The position numbers and the translations under genes were made by a program. A model generated the notes under the pieces. That model searched no databases. It was not told the DNA's origin and saw only the letters and a program-made list of their open reading frames with translations. From assembly GCA_038503035.1 (NCBI GenBank), contig JAVSML010001074.1:124001-188000 (forward strand): a stretch of 64,000 bases of DNA, given 5' to 3'. The DNA comes from Crocodylus rhombifer (lineage: Eukaryota > Chordata > Crocodylia > Crocodylidae). This document shows positions 1 through 15,716 of the stretch, piece by piece. The first letter of the stretch is position 1; every line of letters begins with the position of its first letter.

Positions 1-281
1 ATAACTCCTCCATGGGTGCACACAGTGGCAGGAGCCACTCCCCTGCACCCATTGCCAGCTCCGTCCTGTACCCTGTCCTGCCCCAGTCCCAGCCCCACTC
101 CCTCCCTCACCGCGGGGCCTTGATCTGCCCCCCTCCTCTTCCCTCCCTGAAACCCCTTCCCCCCAACAGACTTACTAGCCGCACGCTGCTCTCCAAGCTG
201 CCAGGCGGCATATCAGCAATTGGATCAGTATTGGCCGATATGACTGGTTAATAGTCGGCCATCAGTACTGGCGCGCCCCTA
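1..281. mobile_element. Right end of GC-rich fold-back hAT element (cut by window edge)
   Basis: The first 281 bases match the right part of the elements at 6738-7760 and 33653-34644: CT-rich GC-rich sequence, then TATCAGCAATTGGATCAGTA-like sequence and a terminal GCGCGCCCCTA. The left end lies outside the window, so the target duplication cannot be checked. Confidence 0.7.
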
Positions 282-3931
<3,650 letters not shown>

Positions 3932-4097
3932 CTATTAATAAAAGCAGAGATACTTAATTTGACTAGAAGAAATCACTGAGAGTCATCCTTGCATTTAAAA
4001 CCCATGAATCAGTTAAACACTCATTTATATCTCTTTTGTATTAAAGAGATGTAAATCCAAGAGGAACTGATTTTCTTCATTTCTTTAGGAAGGATTT

Positions 4098-4134
4098 TTC
4101 CCTTCCTAAATCCTCGAGGAATTTAGGAAGGGAA
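4098..4134. repeat. Near-perfect 37-bp palindrome
   Basis: TTCCCTTCCTAAAT and ATTTAGGAAGGGAA are exact reverse complements, separated by CCTCGAGGA, itself almost self-complementary. A further ATTCCCTTCCTC copy follows at about 4144. The sequence could extrude as a hairpin; no function is apparent. Confidence 0.8.
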
Positions 4135-4654
4135 TTTATGAAGATTCCCTTCCTCAATTCTTATGGAGGGAAAAATACTCTTGTTTCACTGAACTATGAA
4201 CCAGTGAGGTAGGTCTAATCCTGCTTGAATACATACCAAAATTTCCAACAGATCTCAAGCTTTAAAAACAACCATCACTGTGAACTTTACCAGGACTAAT
4301 AAATTGACCTCCACCACGAAAGCAAAGTAACCCAATCACTAGCGCAATTTTCCATTTGAGGAACCTGAAACATGTGGAGGTTATGTAACTAGTCCAGCAT
4401 TACACATTAAGTCAGTGACAAAGCTATGGATAGATCTCAGTTCTGACTTCTGCTATAACCACGCTTCCACAGTTCATGTAGTAAAGAGTTACTACTGGAA
4501 ACAATTAATAGTTTAGGTGGTTATGTCGTTAGGTGCAATTCTGAAGTTTTCCTTTACAATACAAGAGAAAAAGCATTCTTCAAAACAACTCAATTACTAT
4601 TCCTGATCAGGCAGAAGAATTTTTGATTGTCTAGGTTGCTAGTCTTTGTACTAT

Positions 4655-4882
4655 ATTGGGCACATCTACATGTGCATTAATGCACTGTAATTATGGCGCA
4701 TTACATTTATAATAGGTACCATAACGGGCACTACTGTGTAGTAGCACCAGTGCACATCTTTTATGTAACACTAATGAATAGTAGACCAATTCTACTGCAC
4801 ATTAGTATAGCTTCCGCCACAACCTGCTAATGCACAGCAGAATTAGTTTGCTGTGCTTTTAGTGTCTTGTGTAGACATGCCC
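4655..4882. mobile_element. Small palindromic DNA-transposon-like repeat
   Basis: The ends GGGCACATCTACATGTGCAT and (reverse complement of the right end) GGGCATGTCTACACAAGACA resemble each other, and the interior repeats GTGCATTAATGCAC-type motifs. A related, more decayed copy lies at 25262-25448. No coding capacity. Superfamily not determined. Confidence 0.55.
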
Positions 4883-6737
4883 ACTGAGTTCAATTTTGTT
4901 CCTAATGGCATTAAATATTCATTTGCATACAGTGCTTTTGACATTCAGTTGGTTGTTAATGCCTTTGCATTATATATGGTCTATGACTAGGCAATACTAG
5001 AAGATGTAACACCTGGACTACTATAAAGTCGAAACCTACAGTTATTACTTGTATCACTGGTAATTCAGTAGTTTTTATGGACATTTTTTATAGTCACAGA
5101 AGGTGAAAGATTCACTTGATTCCTTTTAAATGTAATTACTGTAATTACTAAATTATATTGATTTTTTTTATTATTTCAGCAGAAAACGTACTGCTGGCTA
5201 CTTTTTATTCTTGTTTACAAGATAACACCTACAAAACAGAATGAGTCAGCAACTGAATCCTATTCTGCCTCATGCATTGTTAACAGAATCGTTAATCAAG
5301 TTCTAGCTTCTTCATTAGTATGCATAAGCATAAGCAAGAAAGACCTGAATTTGTTATTGTGACATCTGATTGCATCTGTGCTATGGGCCATTTTAAAAAG
5401 ATTTTATTCAGTTTCCTAATTTTTTTTACATATAGAAAGAGCACATTGGACATTCTTCAGAAGTCAGAAAATATGTTAATATGAATGGGTATTCATTTGT
5501 ACTGTAAAAAATTATTGTAGACTTTCACTAAGTGGGTTCCCTGCCTCCACTTAATCAAAACCCGGGATGCCAAACTGGACAGCAGTGCAATATTGCATCT
5601 TTGAACAATGAAGATGTTTTTCCATTATCATGATAAGCACCACCTGAAGCCACTGCCTCTTTTCCAGTTCCAATAATCACTGATAAATGGTATAACAGTT
5701 TTATAAACAAACAGGAGAAAGCTCATCCTTTTTCCCCCCAGACATCTGAGTAAATTTAACATAAACTGAGTAACTATAAACTTGAAGCTCTAGGGTGTTA
5801 CTTTTTAAAGCACTAAGTGGTTTAATCAGAGTGCAGTTGAACTTGAAACTACAGAATTTTTTTATACACCACCAACGTTGAATACATGGAAAAAACAGAG
5901 GTCAGAAGCTTGGACATGGAGTGATGAGTACTATTAAAATGGTTACTAATAAAATAAATGCAGTCTTTAAATTTGACTTTAGCGTGGCCCTCAGCTTTTA
6001 CAAGTGGTAAAGGCAATGGCCAGGAAGAAGGAGAGGGGGTATAAGAGCCCTGCATATCAGTGCAAGTCAAGGAGGTGTGCATGTGGTTTGTGTGGTGCTA
6101 CATAGTCAGGTGGAGGACTGGGGATGGGCGCACCATCACAAGCACTGCAAGCCTGATAGTTTGCCATTCTATGCACAAGCCTGGCATGCTTAGCTGGTGA
6201 AACCTCTGCAAGGTCACCAGCAGCCTCCTACCACCACCAAAGACACATCCTCTACTGCTTCTTCCACTGTGGACTTGCCTACAGTGAACCAGTAGACAAA
6301 CTGGAAACCAACTGGCCAGGGACTTGGTTGCATCTGCATAGTCATACGTGGTGCAGCATAGCTCACGTAGGAACTGAACAAGCTCTTTGACGAAGCGGTG
6401 GTAGGCCTTAATGCTGCATAAGCAAAAGTAAGCCATGCATTGCATCTGCTAGCACTACTGGATCAGGCTGTGAGGGCAGCAGGGATCCATTGTGATCACA
6501 GACTGTGAGGGCAGCGGGGATGCATTGCAGGCTGGAAGTGAAATTGATGAGCCTCTGGCAGCACAAACTGACCCAGATGTGTTACAGCTATGCACTGCCA
6601 GTAAAAAGGGCTGGGGTGGGGTGGGCTAGGCTGGAGAGGGCAGTCCCTGGGTGGGCGTGGTTCCCCAGGTGGCCACGAAACTGGTGCTTTCTTTTGCACT
6701 AGGCTGTCCTCAGGAACCTTCAGAGATCCCAGCAAAG

Positions 6738-7760
6738 TAGAGGTGCACCAATACACTGGTCCGATACTGGATCAGTACTGATATAAAGAAAACTGGTTGT
6801 ATCGGAAATTGACCCAATGTGGCTGATAATTTGGCCGATAAATGCTCATGCATGTGTGCAGTTGCAGCACAGCACACAGACAGTGAGAAGCAAGCCCAAC
6901 AGCATGTGGAGAGCTGCATGCATCTGGCAAGTCTGGTGTGGTGGAAGGGGAGAGGAAAGGGATGGGACGTGGAAGCTCAGATCAACAAACCGTGAGGGAG
7001 CGGGGAGAGGCAGGCGCTGCCCAGCTGAGGCGGGGCAGGGCAGGGTGGCTCCCGCCGCTGCTTGCACCCCAGAAGGGCATGGGGGCGGGGGGGAGGGCAT
7101 GTGCCCCCAGATCTGTGCAGGGCAGGGTGGGCGAGCTGCAGCTGCAGGCTGGAACCAGAGCTGTGCAGGGTTCTTTTCTGCAGGAGCTGGGCTCAGGGTA
7201 GGGGCTATGGAGGGGGCTGCAGACGCTCCAAATTTCACCATAGTCCTGCTCCCAGCACCGCCACGGACCCAGTGCATCCCCGGCTTTTCTCACCACATGG
7301 GTGGAGGCAGGGCATTGAGCCAGGGCTGTGCTGGGTAAGCAGTGGCACTGGAAATGGGACTACGGTGAAATCTGGGGTGGTTGCAGCCACCTCTGTAGTC
7401 CCTTCCCCAAGCCCAGCCCCTGCCGAAAAGAGCCCAGGGCAGCCCCAGCTCCAGCCCCCACCCCCCCCCTTGCCCTCCCAGGATGCAAGCAGCAGTGGCA
7501 ACTGCTCCTTCCATGACGAGCTGCATCTCCACCCCATGCCCCGCCTAACCCCTGCTAGGTAGTACCTACCCCTGCCCCCTCCCTCACTGCAGGGGGCACT
7601 GATCTGCCCCTCCATGCCCCTTTCCACTCCCCTCCCCTTCTACCACAACTGACTTATCAGCTGCACGCAGCTGTATTGGAAATCAGATCAGTATCTGCTG
7701 ATATGCCTCAAAAATCGGCTATCGGTATCAGCCCCCAAAATCTCTATCGGTGCACCCCTA
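6738..7760. mobile_element. GC-rich fold-back hAT-like element, complete copy
   Basis: The element is 1023 bp with terminal repeats TAGAGGTGCACC (left) and GGTGCACCCCTA (right). It is flanked by a perfect 8-bp duplication CAGCAAAG at 6730-6737 and 7761-7768, which is the hAT signature. The two halves are diverged inverted copies of each other: the left GATCAACAAACCGTGAGGGA region mirrors the right CCCTCCCTCACTGCAG region. The interior is strongly GC-rich and gives several overlapping Pro/Gly/Ala-rich ORFs on both strands that I judge meaningless. There is no transposase, so it must be mobilised in trans. Confidence 0.88.
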
Positions 7761-8661
7761 CAGCAAAGCACCCTGGGATCACTCTGTGCAGACCCCCTGG
7801 CTGCAGATCACTAGTAGTATACGTTATACTCTATGGTGCTCCACATGCCTGGGCACTTGAACAATTGTATGTGCATTTCATGCAATGCTTTTCTGGTGCT
7901 GCAAATTTCCTGGAAATTCTTAGTGCTTCAAATGAACACCTTCCCATACCCTCTTTGCCACTTCCCCAGCTAAATCTGAATGACAAGGTGCAACCATGTT
8001 CAATCCTGAAATAGTTGAACGCATTCACACTATAATGACAAAGGCAGAAGCTGATTAATGCTTGAAGTGGGTTAGTGTTCACTATTCCTTCTTCCATTCT
8101 CCTTTCCTCCACTTCACCCTGAGTATGGTGTTTTCAAGAGACTGTTCTCCGAAGGAGATCACCAGCTGAACTCTATTCCCACTTCCCTCATTTTGCCAGT
8201 TATGCTATCAATGGACAAACAAAACAGATAAACACCAAGGACTGTTCTACCTATGAGGGATATCTCCATTCTACTACATTTACACCTGGCCCACAGGTAC
8301 ATGCTCCAACATGGACTAGCTCATGGTCTTTAAATGGTCAGACAACCCTGTATCCAATGTAACTCTAAACTCCTGGGTCCCATCCTATGATCTTAAATGA
8401 GATTAAGTAGCCGCTTCCCTTGATTCCTTGCTTTCTGACTCTCCTTCTTCCCAATAGTAGTCTCTGGGATCTCCTGAGAACATCCACCTAACAGTTTCTT
8501 TATAATTATACAAATATACATGGAAGAACCCTGGGATCTGGGAGTCAAACAGTTATTAGAGCCACATTTTCAATACTCAGATGCTTTCTGGGTTTTTGAA
8601 AATTAAATATGTTAAGCAGAGGACTGTGCCATCTACTTAATCAGAGGTGTGCAGACTAGAT

Positions 8662-8746
8662 TTCATAGACATCAGGGCTGGAAAGGACCTCGGGAGATCA
8701 TCGAGTCCAGCCCCCTGCCCAAAGGGTAGGAAGTCAGCTGGGGTCA
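8662..8746 (-). mobile_element. CR1 LINE 3' end fragment
   Basis: The sequence around CAGGGCTGGAAAGGACCTCG and GAGTCCAGCCCCCTGCC is the classic 3' tail of CR1 read in reverse orientation. It is a short 5'-truncated copy. Confidence 0.85.
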
Positions 8747-11700
8747 TAGAAGAATTAATTTCCAAAATGTTCTAGGTTACCATCTTTCCCACATATGTCT
8801 CCCTCAAAAGTTACTTTATTTGATTGTGTTAGTTCCACAAAAGATTGTTGAATGACCCTTTCTCTTTCCAAAGACCCAGGATAGAACACCTGCAAAGGAA
8901 TTTTCCACTTCTGAAGGTAACTAGGTAGGAATAAACTGAGAGACCAGCCTTCACAAAAGAAAAAAAGGACAGAGAAAAGGAAAACAGCCAACCAAAACAA
9001 GATGACTTAACAGGTCTTTCACCACCTGAAACTTTTACGACAGGAAAATCTCAACTTTTACTTATGTTAAGCCAACATTTCACTAAGATGGACTTGGCTT
9101 GAATGAAATAGATTTTCTTGAGCAGTAATATTTGTGCTTGCACCTCTTTCATCAACACTCTGCTTCATTTTGGTCTTACAGCTAAGAGGTGTTTTAAATT
9201 CATCAGCTGCTATGCTAGCTGACTCTTCTTGTAAAATGCAATCTTGTTTCTAAATTGCTGCCTATTTCTTTCAGTAACTGCAGATGGATAACACTACAAT
9301 CTCCCAGGAGACTAGCAAGGCAGTACAGAAGCAAATGAAGCACAAAAATGTAAACAAGTAGGCCAGAAACAGCAGACCTAAAAAAATACTTACACTTGTA
9401 CAGCAGAGAGTCTCCATGCAGCAAAAAAGAAAGAAAAAAAGAATATGAATGGAGGGAAGACAAAGCAACAGCAGTTTCCAGGAAGAGAGAGGATACTAAA
9501 ACTCACCAAAGTAAAGAAAGCAAACTAAAGCAAAACACTTAGAAGTCTTAGCAGAAGAGGTGACATGCAAGAATGCAGTAAAAAACCTTCACATTAAGAG
9601 GCCTAGCAAGGTCTTTATAATTTGACAGGATACTTAACAAGGGACATGGTCTTTCCAGCTATCTCTACACTGCACAGATTCAGACATATAATGTTCAGTG
9701 AATGCAGCTCCCTCAGTAGCAGCAACCTTGCTCTCTTGCCTCCACAATGGTTTGCCCAGTTCTTACTGCTGGCAGAGTTTTGCTGGCAGCAAACTATACC
9801 TCTTGATTTTTCCAGGTGTGAGCAACGCTTCTGAATGAAGGCTTCCAGCTTTGCTGTGGAGAGCAGCAGGGCACAGAACACAAAAACATGGATTCCCTTC
9901 AAAGGATGTAAATTAGGTTCTCCTGGGTCTTAAAAAGAATCTACAGATAACATATTATCTTCTCTTCTTTAAGAGAGGGCAGAGTCCAGGCAATGCTTAC
10001 TTTTGACACCACTTTCTGGCTCTGATATGTTATAATAAAGTCCACAGAGTCCCATGTTCTTTTAGCACAGGAAGTTAATATATTTGACATCCATAGGGTG
10101 ATGAGGAAGCCCACTTTTTAACAGTTGCTGTGCTGATTTCAAGTATCAAGAGAAGACCAGCACTATGAAAAACAACAGTATATGCTCAGTAATGTGAAGT
10201 TCCTGGTTTAGCCTTTTGGGGGACATAAAGGCAATTATATTATTTCTCTACTTGATTTCCTTTATTTCCCTACATGATTCAGGAATCTCCTTGGCCCGCT
10301 CTGTGTACAACCTTGGGTCCATCCATATATTCTCCTCTTCCATTATTTGTTTGGGCAAACTTGCTTTATCCAGCTGCTGCAGCATTGGTTTTGTATGCTA
10401 GTCTTCCTCCCCACAGATGCATGCTCTTCTGCAGAACCCTCTTGCAGGCTTTCCTTTCTTCTGACTGATTGTTACCTCTAGTTCATAAAGCTGCTCCAAG
10501 TCCAAACTCTCAACAGTTTACCTGCTTTGCTTCTCAAATATACATGGATACCCAACTTCTTATCCTGAAAGAACTCCATTGGTCACCATATCATCTTATG
10601 ACCCAGGTCAAAATTGCCTTTGGGCATATCTCTGTAGCAGTCACTGCTGTGACTGCAGTTCGTGTAGAAGTAACTGAGCTTTAAACTAGTTAGCTCAGGA
10701 TAGCAGTGTAGCCATCACAGATCACTGGAATTCAGTGTGGAGCATCCAGCTGAGAGATCACTGCTTCCCAGACTCATTTTGCAGCCAGCTAGCAGGCTAG
10801 TATAAATATACCCTTTGTTTTACAAAACCTCTATAAAATGAGAAGCATGGGGGAAATGATATGCCATGTAGAAATGAACTGACAGACAGAAAATATTTAT
10901 TTTCTAGGATTTTATAAACAAGTGAAATCTACTTTTCAGAAGAAATTTGGTGGTGACAGATGTAAAAAGACTAGGACATTTTACCAATATCTTGGCTAAT
11001 TCCCAGTGCCCTGGGAAAACCTGGCTCTCAAACTGCCAGTGCCATGCCAATTAATCACCATTTTCCACACTTGCATGACTCTCTAAAGTAGAATTGTAAG
11101 GAGTGTTATACATTAGTAAACCATAGAAAGGCTATCTATACATATCATGACAAGATAAGGTGTTAAACATACTTCCTTTGATCACGTGGATCTTTATGTG
11201 ACCGCCTATCTGACTCATTTCTACAAACACTCCAGAAACAAGACTTCATACTTTCAACTGCCAAACATTATTTTATAGCATTATTTAAATGAATAACAGT
11301 CTCATAACAGCTTTTAGGCATTTAGCTATGCATTTCCCATTGACACTGACAGTTCCCCTGAATCACTTAGAAATTTACCCCTGGAGTACCATTATTCTTG
11401 AAAGTTAAACAGAATCTGAAACACCCAACAGTTAACTCTAACTATTTTGTGTAAGATATGATAGCAAAAGCATTAATGAATTGTTTAGAAATCAAGGGAA
11501 GGCTCCTTAGCTGGTGCATACTGACATAAAGTCTCCGAGTTCAACAGTTATGTCAATTTAGACCATTTGAGAATTTGACCTCAAAGGCTTTTATTCTACT
11601 TCTCATTTACTTGTTTTTTATACACAGAGTACAATAGGTCTTATGTTTGGAGAAAAATGTGTATAAGAATTTAAAGAATGTATTTGTTAAGTTCCTCACC

Positions 11701-12332
11701 CTCCTCTCGCAACCCCAGTCAAGTTATTCTGGAGAAACAGTAAACATTTCTGAATTCATGCTTTTTAATTAGGCCTCATCTAAGCTATTCTGACCTTTAG
11801 AATTATTTTACATAAGTGTTCTCCAAATGACAAGTTTTAGCAATGCTACAAGATAAACTTAATAGATTTGCTCTTGAGTTTAAATTCCCCATTTATTAGC
11901 CAGGAAATCTTCACTTTGCTACTAAGATATGGCTCATGCAAACACTGACATTTCACCAAAGATAAAACATATATATCTTTTAATAACTGTGTTTCTATAT
12001 TTGAAATTTAAGCCATGTAATTCCTGCTAACAAAATATAAATGAAGGGGAAAAAGTCAGAGCTTTTGTTATAAGGAGGTAAAAGACTATACATGATTAAT
12101 TTAATAGTTGCTAAAAACTATTTATAATCTAAAGGTTCTTGATGCAGAGGAACGGTATCACAAGGAACTGTAGGAGCAGAACTACCAGCATCTGGTTTAG
12201 AGTATATTACCAATCTTATGCACGTTTCAAATGATTCACAAGTGAGCATCCCAAATTCTGATTTGGAGTTATTCAAAGATCTGATATACAGTCCACATTG
12301 AAAACCTCTTGTACAACAGCTGCCCTTTAAAA

Positions 12333-13333
12333 CAGGGGTTGTCAATTGGGGGTATGTGTACCCCTGGGGGTACTTGGGAAGGCCCCAAGGGATAAGCGGT
12401 GGTGGTGCAGAGAAGCAGGGGGACTTTGGAAGCACTGACTGCACTTCACATTTGGTGGCCAGGGGATCCCCTCACCCCAATCGGTGACTGTGGAACCTCC
12501 CCTGGCTCCACATCTGGAAGGGGGTACCCACCAGGAGGAGTACTCACCTTAAAATAGGTTGAAAATAGGGGTGTGCAAAATGGGCCTTATTTGATTTGGA
12601 TTCAGCCTGAATCGGGGACAGGGATTTGATTTGTTGTTTCAGATCACTGTCCAAATCCGAATCTGAAGATTGGATGTTGATTCAGAGAATCAGCAATTCG
12701 GAAATAGGTACCAGGCGTGGCTCATGAACACTGGGATGCTGGGGCACAAGGAGCATCTCACAGGAGTGCAGGGGGGACCCCTGTGTGCTCAGCAGCGAAC
12801 CCAGAAGTGGACCGGAAGTATTTCTAGTCCACTTCTGGGTCCACTGGGGAGCGTGTGGGCCCCCCCTCCGCCACGCCCAACTCCCCGGCTCAACAATCAG
12901 CCATGGGGGGACCCTTGGTGCCCCCCCCAAACCCAGGAGGCACCAGTTGCCGAGCTTTGGGGGCATGGGGAAGCCCCCTGAGTGCTCTCCAGCAGACCCA
13001 GGAGTGGATCAGAAGTACTTAAGGGGCTGCTGCCAAGTGTGCTGGGGAGCACCCTGCGCTTATGTGGGACACTCCATGTGAACCAGCATCTCTGCATTCA
13101 CGAGTCACCTGCTATATAGAGGTATGTAAAAAAAAAAAAGTTTTTAAAGCTGTGTCTATGTCTGAACAGCTGAATCTTTCTGAATTTCGCTGAATCGATT
13201 CAAAGAGTTCCAATTTGATTTGGAGACATTAAAGGGTCCTCTAATTTGATTCAGATTCAGAGGTTCAGCCACCGAATTGGGCCGAATCGAATCAGGGACC
13301 GAAGCTTCGCAGAGCCCTAGTTGAAAACCCCTG
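12333..13333. mobile_element. Small hAT-like element, split by a later insertion
   Basis: The outer element has terminal repeats CAGGGGTTGTCAA (left) and TTGAAAACCCCTG (right), with one mismatch when one is inverted. It is flanked by an imperfect 8-bp duplication CTTTAAAA (12325-12332) / CTTTGAAG (13334-13341). Removing the inner element leaves only about 240 bp. It has no coding capacity and is older than its insert. Confidence 0.85.
12566..13319. mobile_element. Nested hAT-like non-autonomous element
   Basis: The 754-bp insertion lies inside the hAT element at 12333-13333. Ends are TAGGGGTGTGCAAAA and GCAGAGCCCTA, and the 8-bp duplication GTTGAAAA is exact at 12558-12565 and 13320-13327. 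The terminal regions are rich in GATTCAGATTCAG-like motifs and the GC-rich centre includes a perfect 14-bp hairpin stem (12799-12812 / 12827-12840). A related copy is at 49126-49551. Pro/Trp-rich ORFs inside are not credible genes. Confidence 0.9.
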
Positions 13334-14689
13334 CTTTGAAGTATCGGTTAATATTACTTCAGTAATTGTCTACATAAGGTAAAGTTATTTAAGTTCAGGA
13401 TTTAAAAGGGGCTTTTAGAGTATGCTACATGTGGACTTATTTAGCTATCTAAGGCAATTTGGGCATTGCTGAGCATAGACACTGAATGTTTATTAGGAAC
13501 TGTAGTGGGCACAGTTGTTAAAACCATTTTCCTCATTCTCTTGAATGCAAAGGTTTGATATCTAGTGATTCTAGGGATTTACCTGGATAAATAAATGCCT
13601 GCTGAGTTGGAAGCACTAGAGTTTTGCTGGAGTGAGATTCAGTTCTCCTCTCTATGCTCTGAACTACACAGTTAGTGAAAGGGTTGAAAGTTACCAAGAC
13701 ATAAATCAGTCACCCCCCACTCCTCTCCCCAGTGCATCTTTTGGGGCTGTGACTACACATCAATTTTATTTTCTGAAAGCTATGACATTTCAGATGTGAA
13801 GCACTGAGGAGAGGCTCACGCCTGCCAAGCAGACCTTGATTACTCAGGGTGGTGAGTGGATTAATGGTCTGTCTGCTCTGAACTTTATGATTTGAGGCAA
13901 TATCCTTGAAAACTCATGTTTATCATCTGAGTCACTGTGCTCTCTCAAAGGCAAAAACATGCTATCCCCTGGAGTCTATCACGGTTATCTTTCCAGTACA
14001 CAGGGATAATCTTTAAACCTCTGGGCTACTTCTGAGACATCCTTAGTAACTTTACAATGTATACCGGGGAAAAAACTAGTTTGGAATCTAAATCTAGTAA
14101 CAGGAAAAGATACTTACCTTCTACATAAAGATGTTACCCTATTAAAGGGGTACATATTCCTGTACAACTCAAGTACCCCTCTATCTTGAGAACTTCAGTG
14201 AAATATATGTGAATAGGCCTTCTCCTGGTCCTAGAAACAGAAGTGATTCATCTCTTAACAAAGAGATTTTAACTATGTAGCCAACAGGTAGGGCAGACCA
14301 AAAAACCCAGGAGAGAGGAATCAAATTGTAAGACTGTCTCTAAAATAATATTACATGGTGTGAAATATAATTTTAATATTTTATCAGTGGGCAGACTGAT
14401 ATTCCTGAGACAAATATATTGGCCTAGGAAAACCGAAAGACGTGACATGCAGTGGATTTTTTTCTGTCTCATAGGAAAGAACTCAATATCTGTAAGAAAA
14501 AAATTAAGTAATGAACTAAAAGATGTAACAGACTGCAAGGACTCAAAATTATTACAGCTTTGGATGCAAGCTTCTCCTAGAATAGTTAAAAGGCTGCACT
14601 GTTGGACCTGGCTTACAACTAAACTTCAAGAGATGAAGTTACTTTGGCTGCTTACAGACATAACCCCCAACCCCAATCGAATTTAAAGT

Positions 14690-14960
14690 AAAGCGCTGTG
14701 TGTCCCTGTGCTAAGCCTAGAACATGCCTAGAAGAGACATTGTATTACTTGGACCCAGGTCACCCAATGTCTATATAGATTGGGTGCTTTAGTGGGGCTT
14801 TTTTGGTGCTTTTATATAATAGCTGATTGAATCAGCTTTAGATAAATGTGCCAAAAAGCCCTGCTGAAGAACCTGATGTATACAGACACTGCAGAGACAA
14901 ATTGAGCTAATGCACTGCTGCTTCCAGTAAAGCCCCCATTTTCATTCTTCATGTCTGTTA
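14690..14960. mobile_element. Palindromic DNA-transposon-like repeat (copy 1)
   Basis: The core has inverted halves: GGTGCTTTTATATAATAGCTGATT against AATCAGCTTTAGATAAATGTGCC, with flanking GTGGGGC / GCCCTGC. A second copy of the same family lies at 30850-31160 in the other orientation. No coding capacity and no clear target duplication. Confidence 0.6.
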
Positions 14961-15660
14961 TCAGCAGCCTTTATGTTCAGGTTTGAACAACACCATTGCA
15001 AATTTTTATTTTTGATTTCTTTGCCTCCTTATTTTGTAATTCTTTTTAGTGACACTCTTAACAACTCAAGTTTAAACTCCCCTGTTCTTCCCAAACACCT
15101 CCTGCTTTATTCCTGCTGTACATATTTTCCAGCATTTATTTGTTTTGTTTCAGTTCAATATTTTGGTTTGATTTTTCCTTTCCTTTCCAGTGCACAATAA
15201 AAATTGATCTAGGTTCTGCCACATTTAGTTAAATGGTGCAGTATCATTCTGAAAAAATACTCCTACCATTTCCATTATGTGTGGAAGAAGTACCTGCTTA
15301 ACCTGAAAGGGTAGAAAAAAACGCTGTTTGTATTCACTGCTTCTGTTTTTCTTCTAATATCTTGAACCAAGAAACCTGTTTTTCAAACGAAGCTTGATAA
15401 GTTGATGAAAGGGATTATAGGACAGAGTTGCCTATGAGAGCAGGGAATCGGATTTATTGACTCAAATCCCCTTCCAGTCCTATGCCCTACATGTATCTGA
15501 CCTCCTCATTTCAAATGACAATTCTTATAATTTAGCTGTACTTAACAGAAAAACAGCTTAATTCAATCCCTGCAACTGCCTGCTCCAGCACAGACTCTCT
15601 CTCTGTTCCTCATCTTGTGCGCTACTATTTTCTGTTCCTAATAAAATATAGATCTAGTAC

Positions 15661-15716
15661 GGTAAAAAGAATCAAACATCCTGCCTATGGTAAAAAGAAT
15701 CAAACATCCTGCCCCC
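15661..15716. repeat. 28-bp tandem duplication
   Basis: A unit starting GGTAAAAAGAATCAAACATC occurs twice in direct succession with a period of 28 bp, and 25 bases are identical between the copies. It looks like recent slippage or unequal exchange. Confidence 0.85.

Noticed and set aside
6817..7627. Several overlapping frames of 100-173 codons on both strands
   Set aside because: They are all within the 6738-7760 transposon, mutually overlapping, and rich in Gly, Ala and Pro with no domain.
9394..9411. An 18-bp microexon on the minus strand (strong T-tract upstream, donor GTAAGTAT)
   Set aside because: The sites look plausible, but 18 bp gives no coding evidence and the intron is long enough to contain such sites by chance. 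Transcript data would be needed.
12670..13097. Frames of 66-103 codons
   Set aside because: They sit in the nested hAT element, overlap on both strands and contain its internal hairpin. Not genes.
14360..14686. A 108-codon plus-strand frame
   Set aside because: It matches no family I know, has an unremarkable AT-rich composition, and a competing frame lies on the other strand. It is probably chance within the intron.
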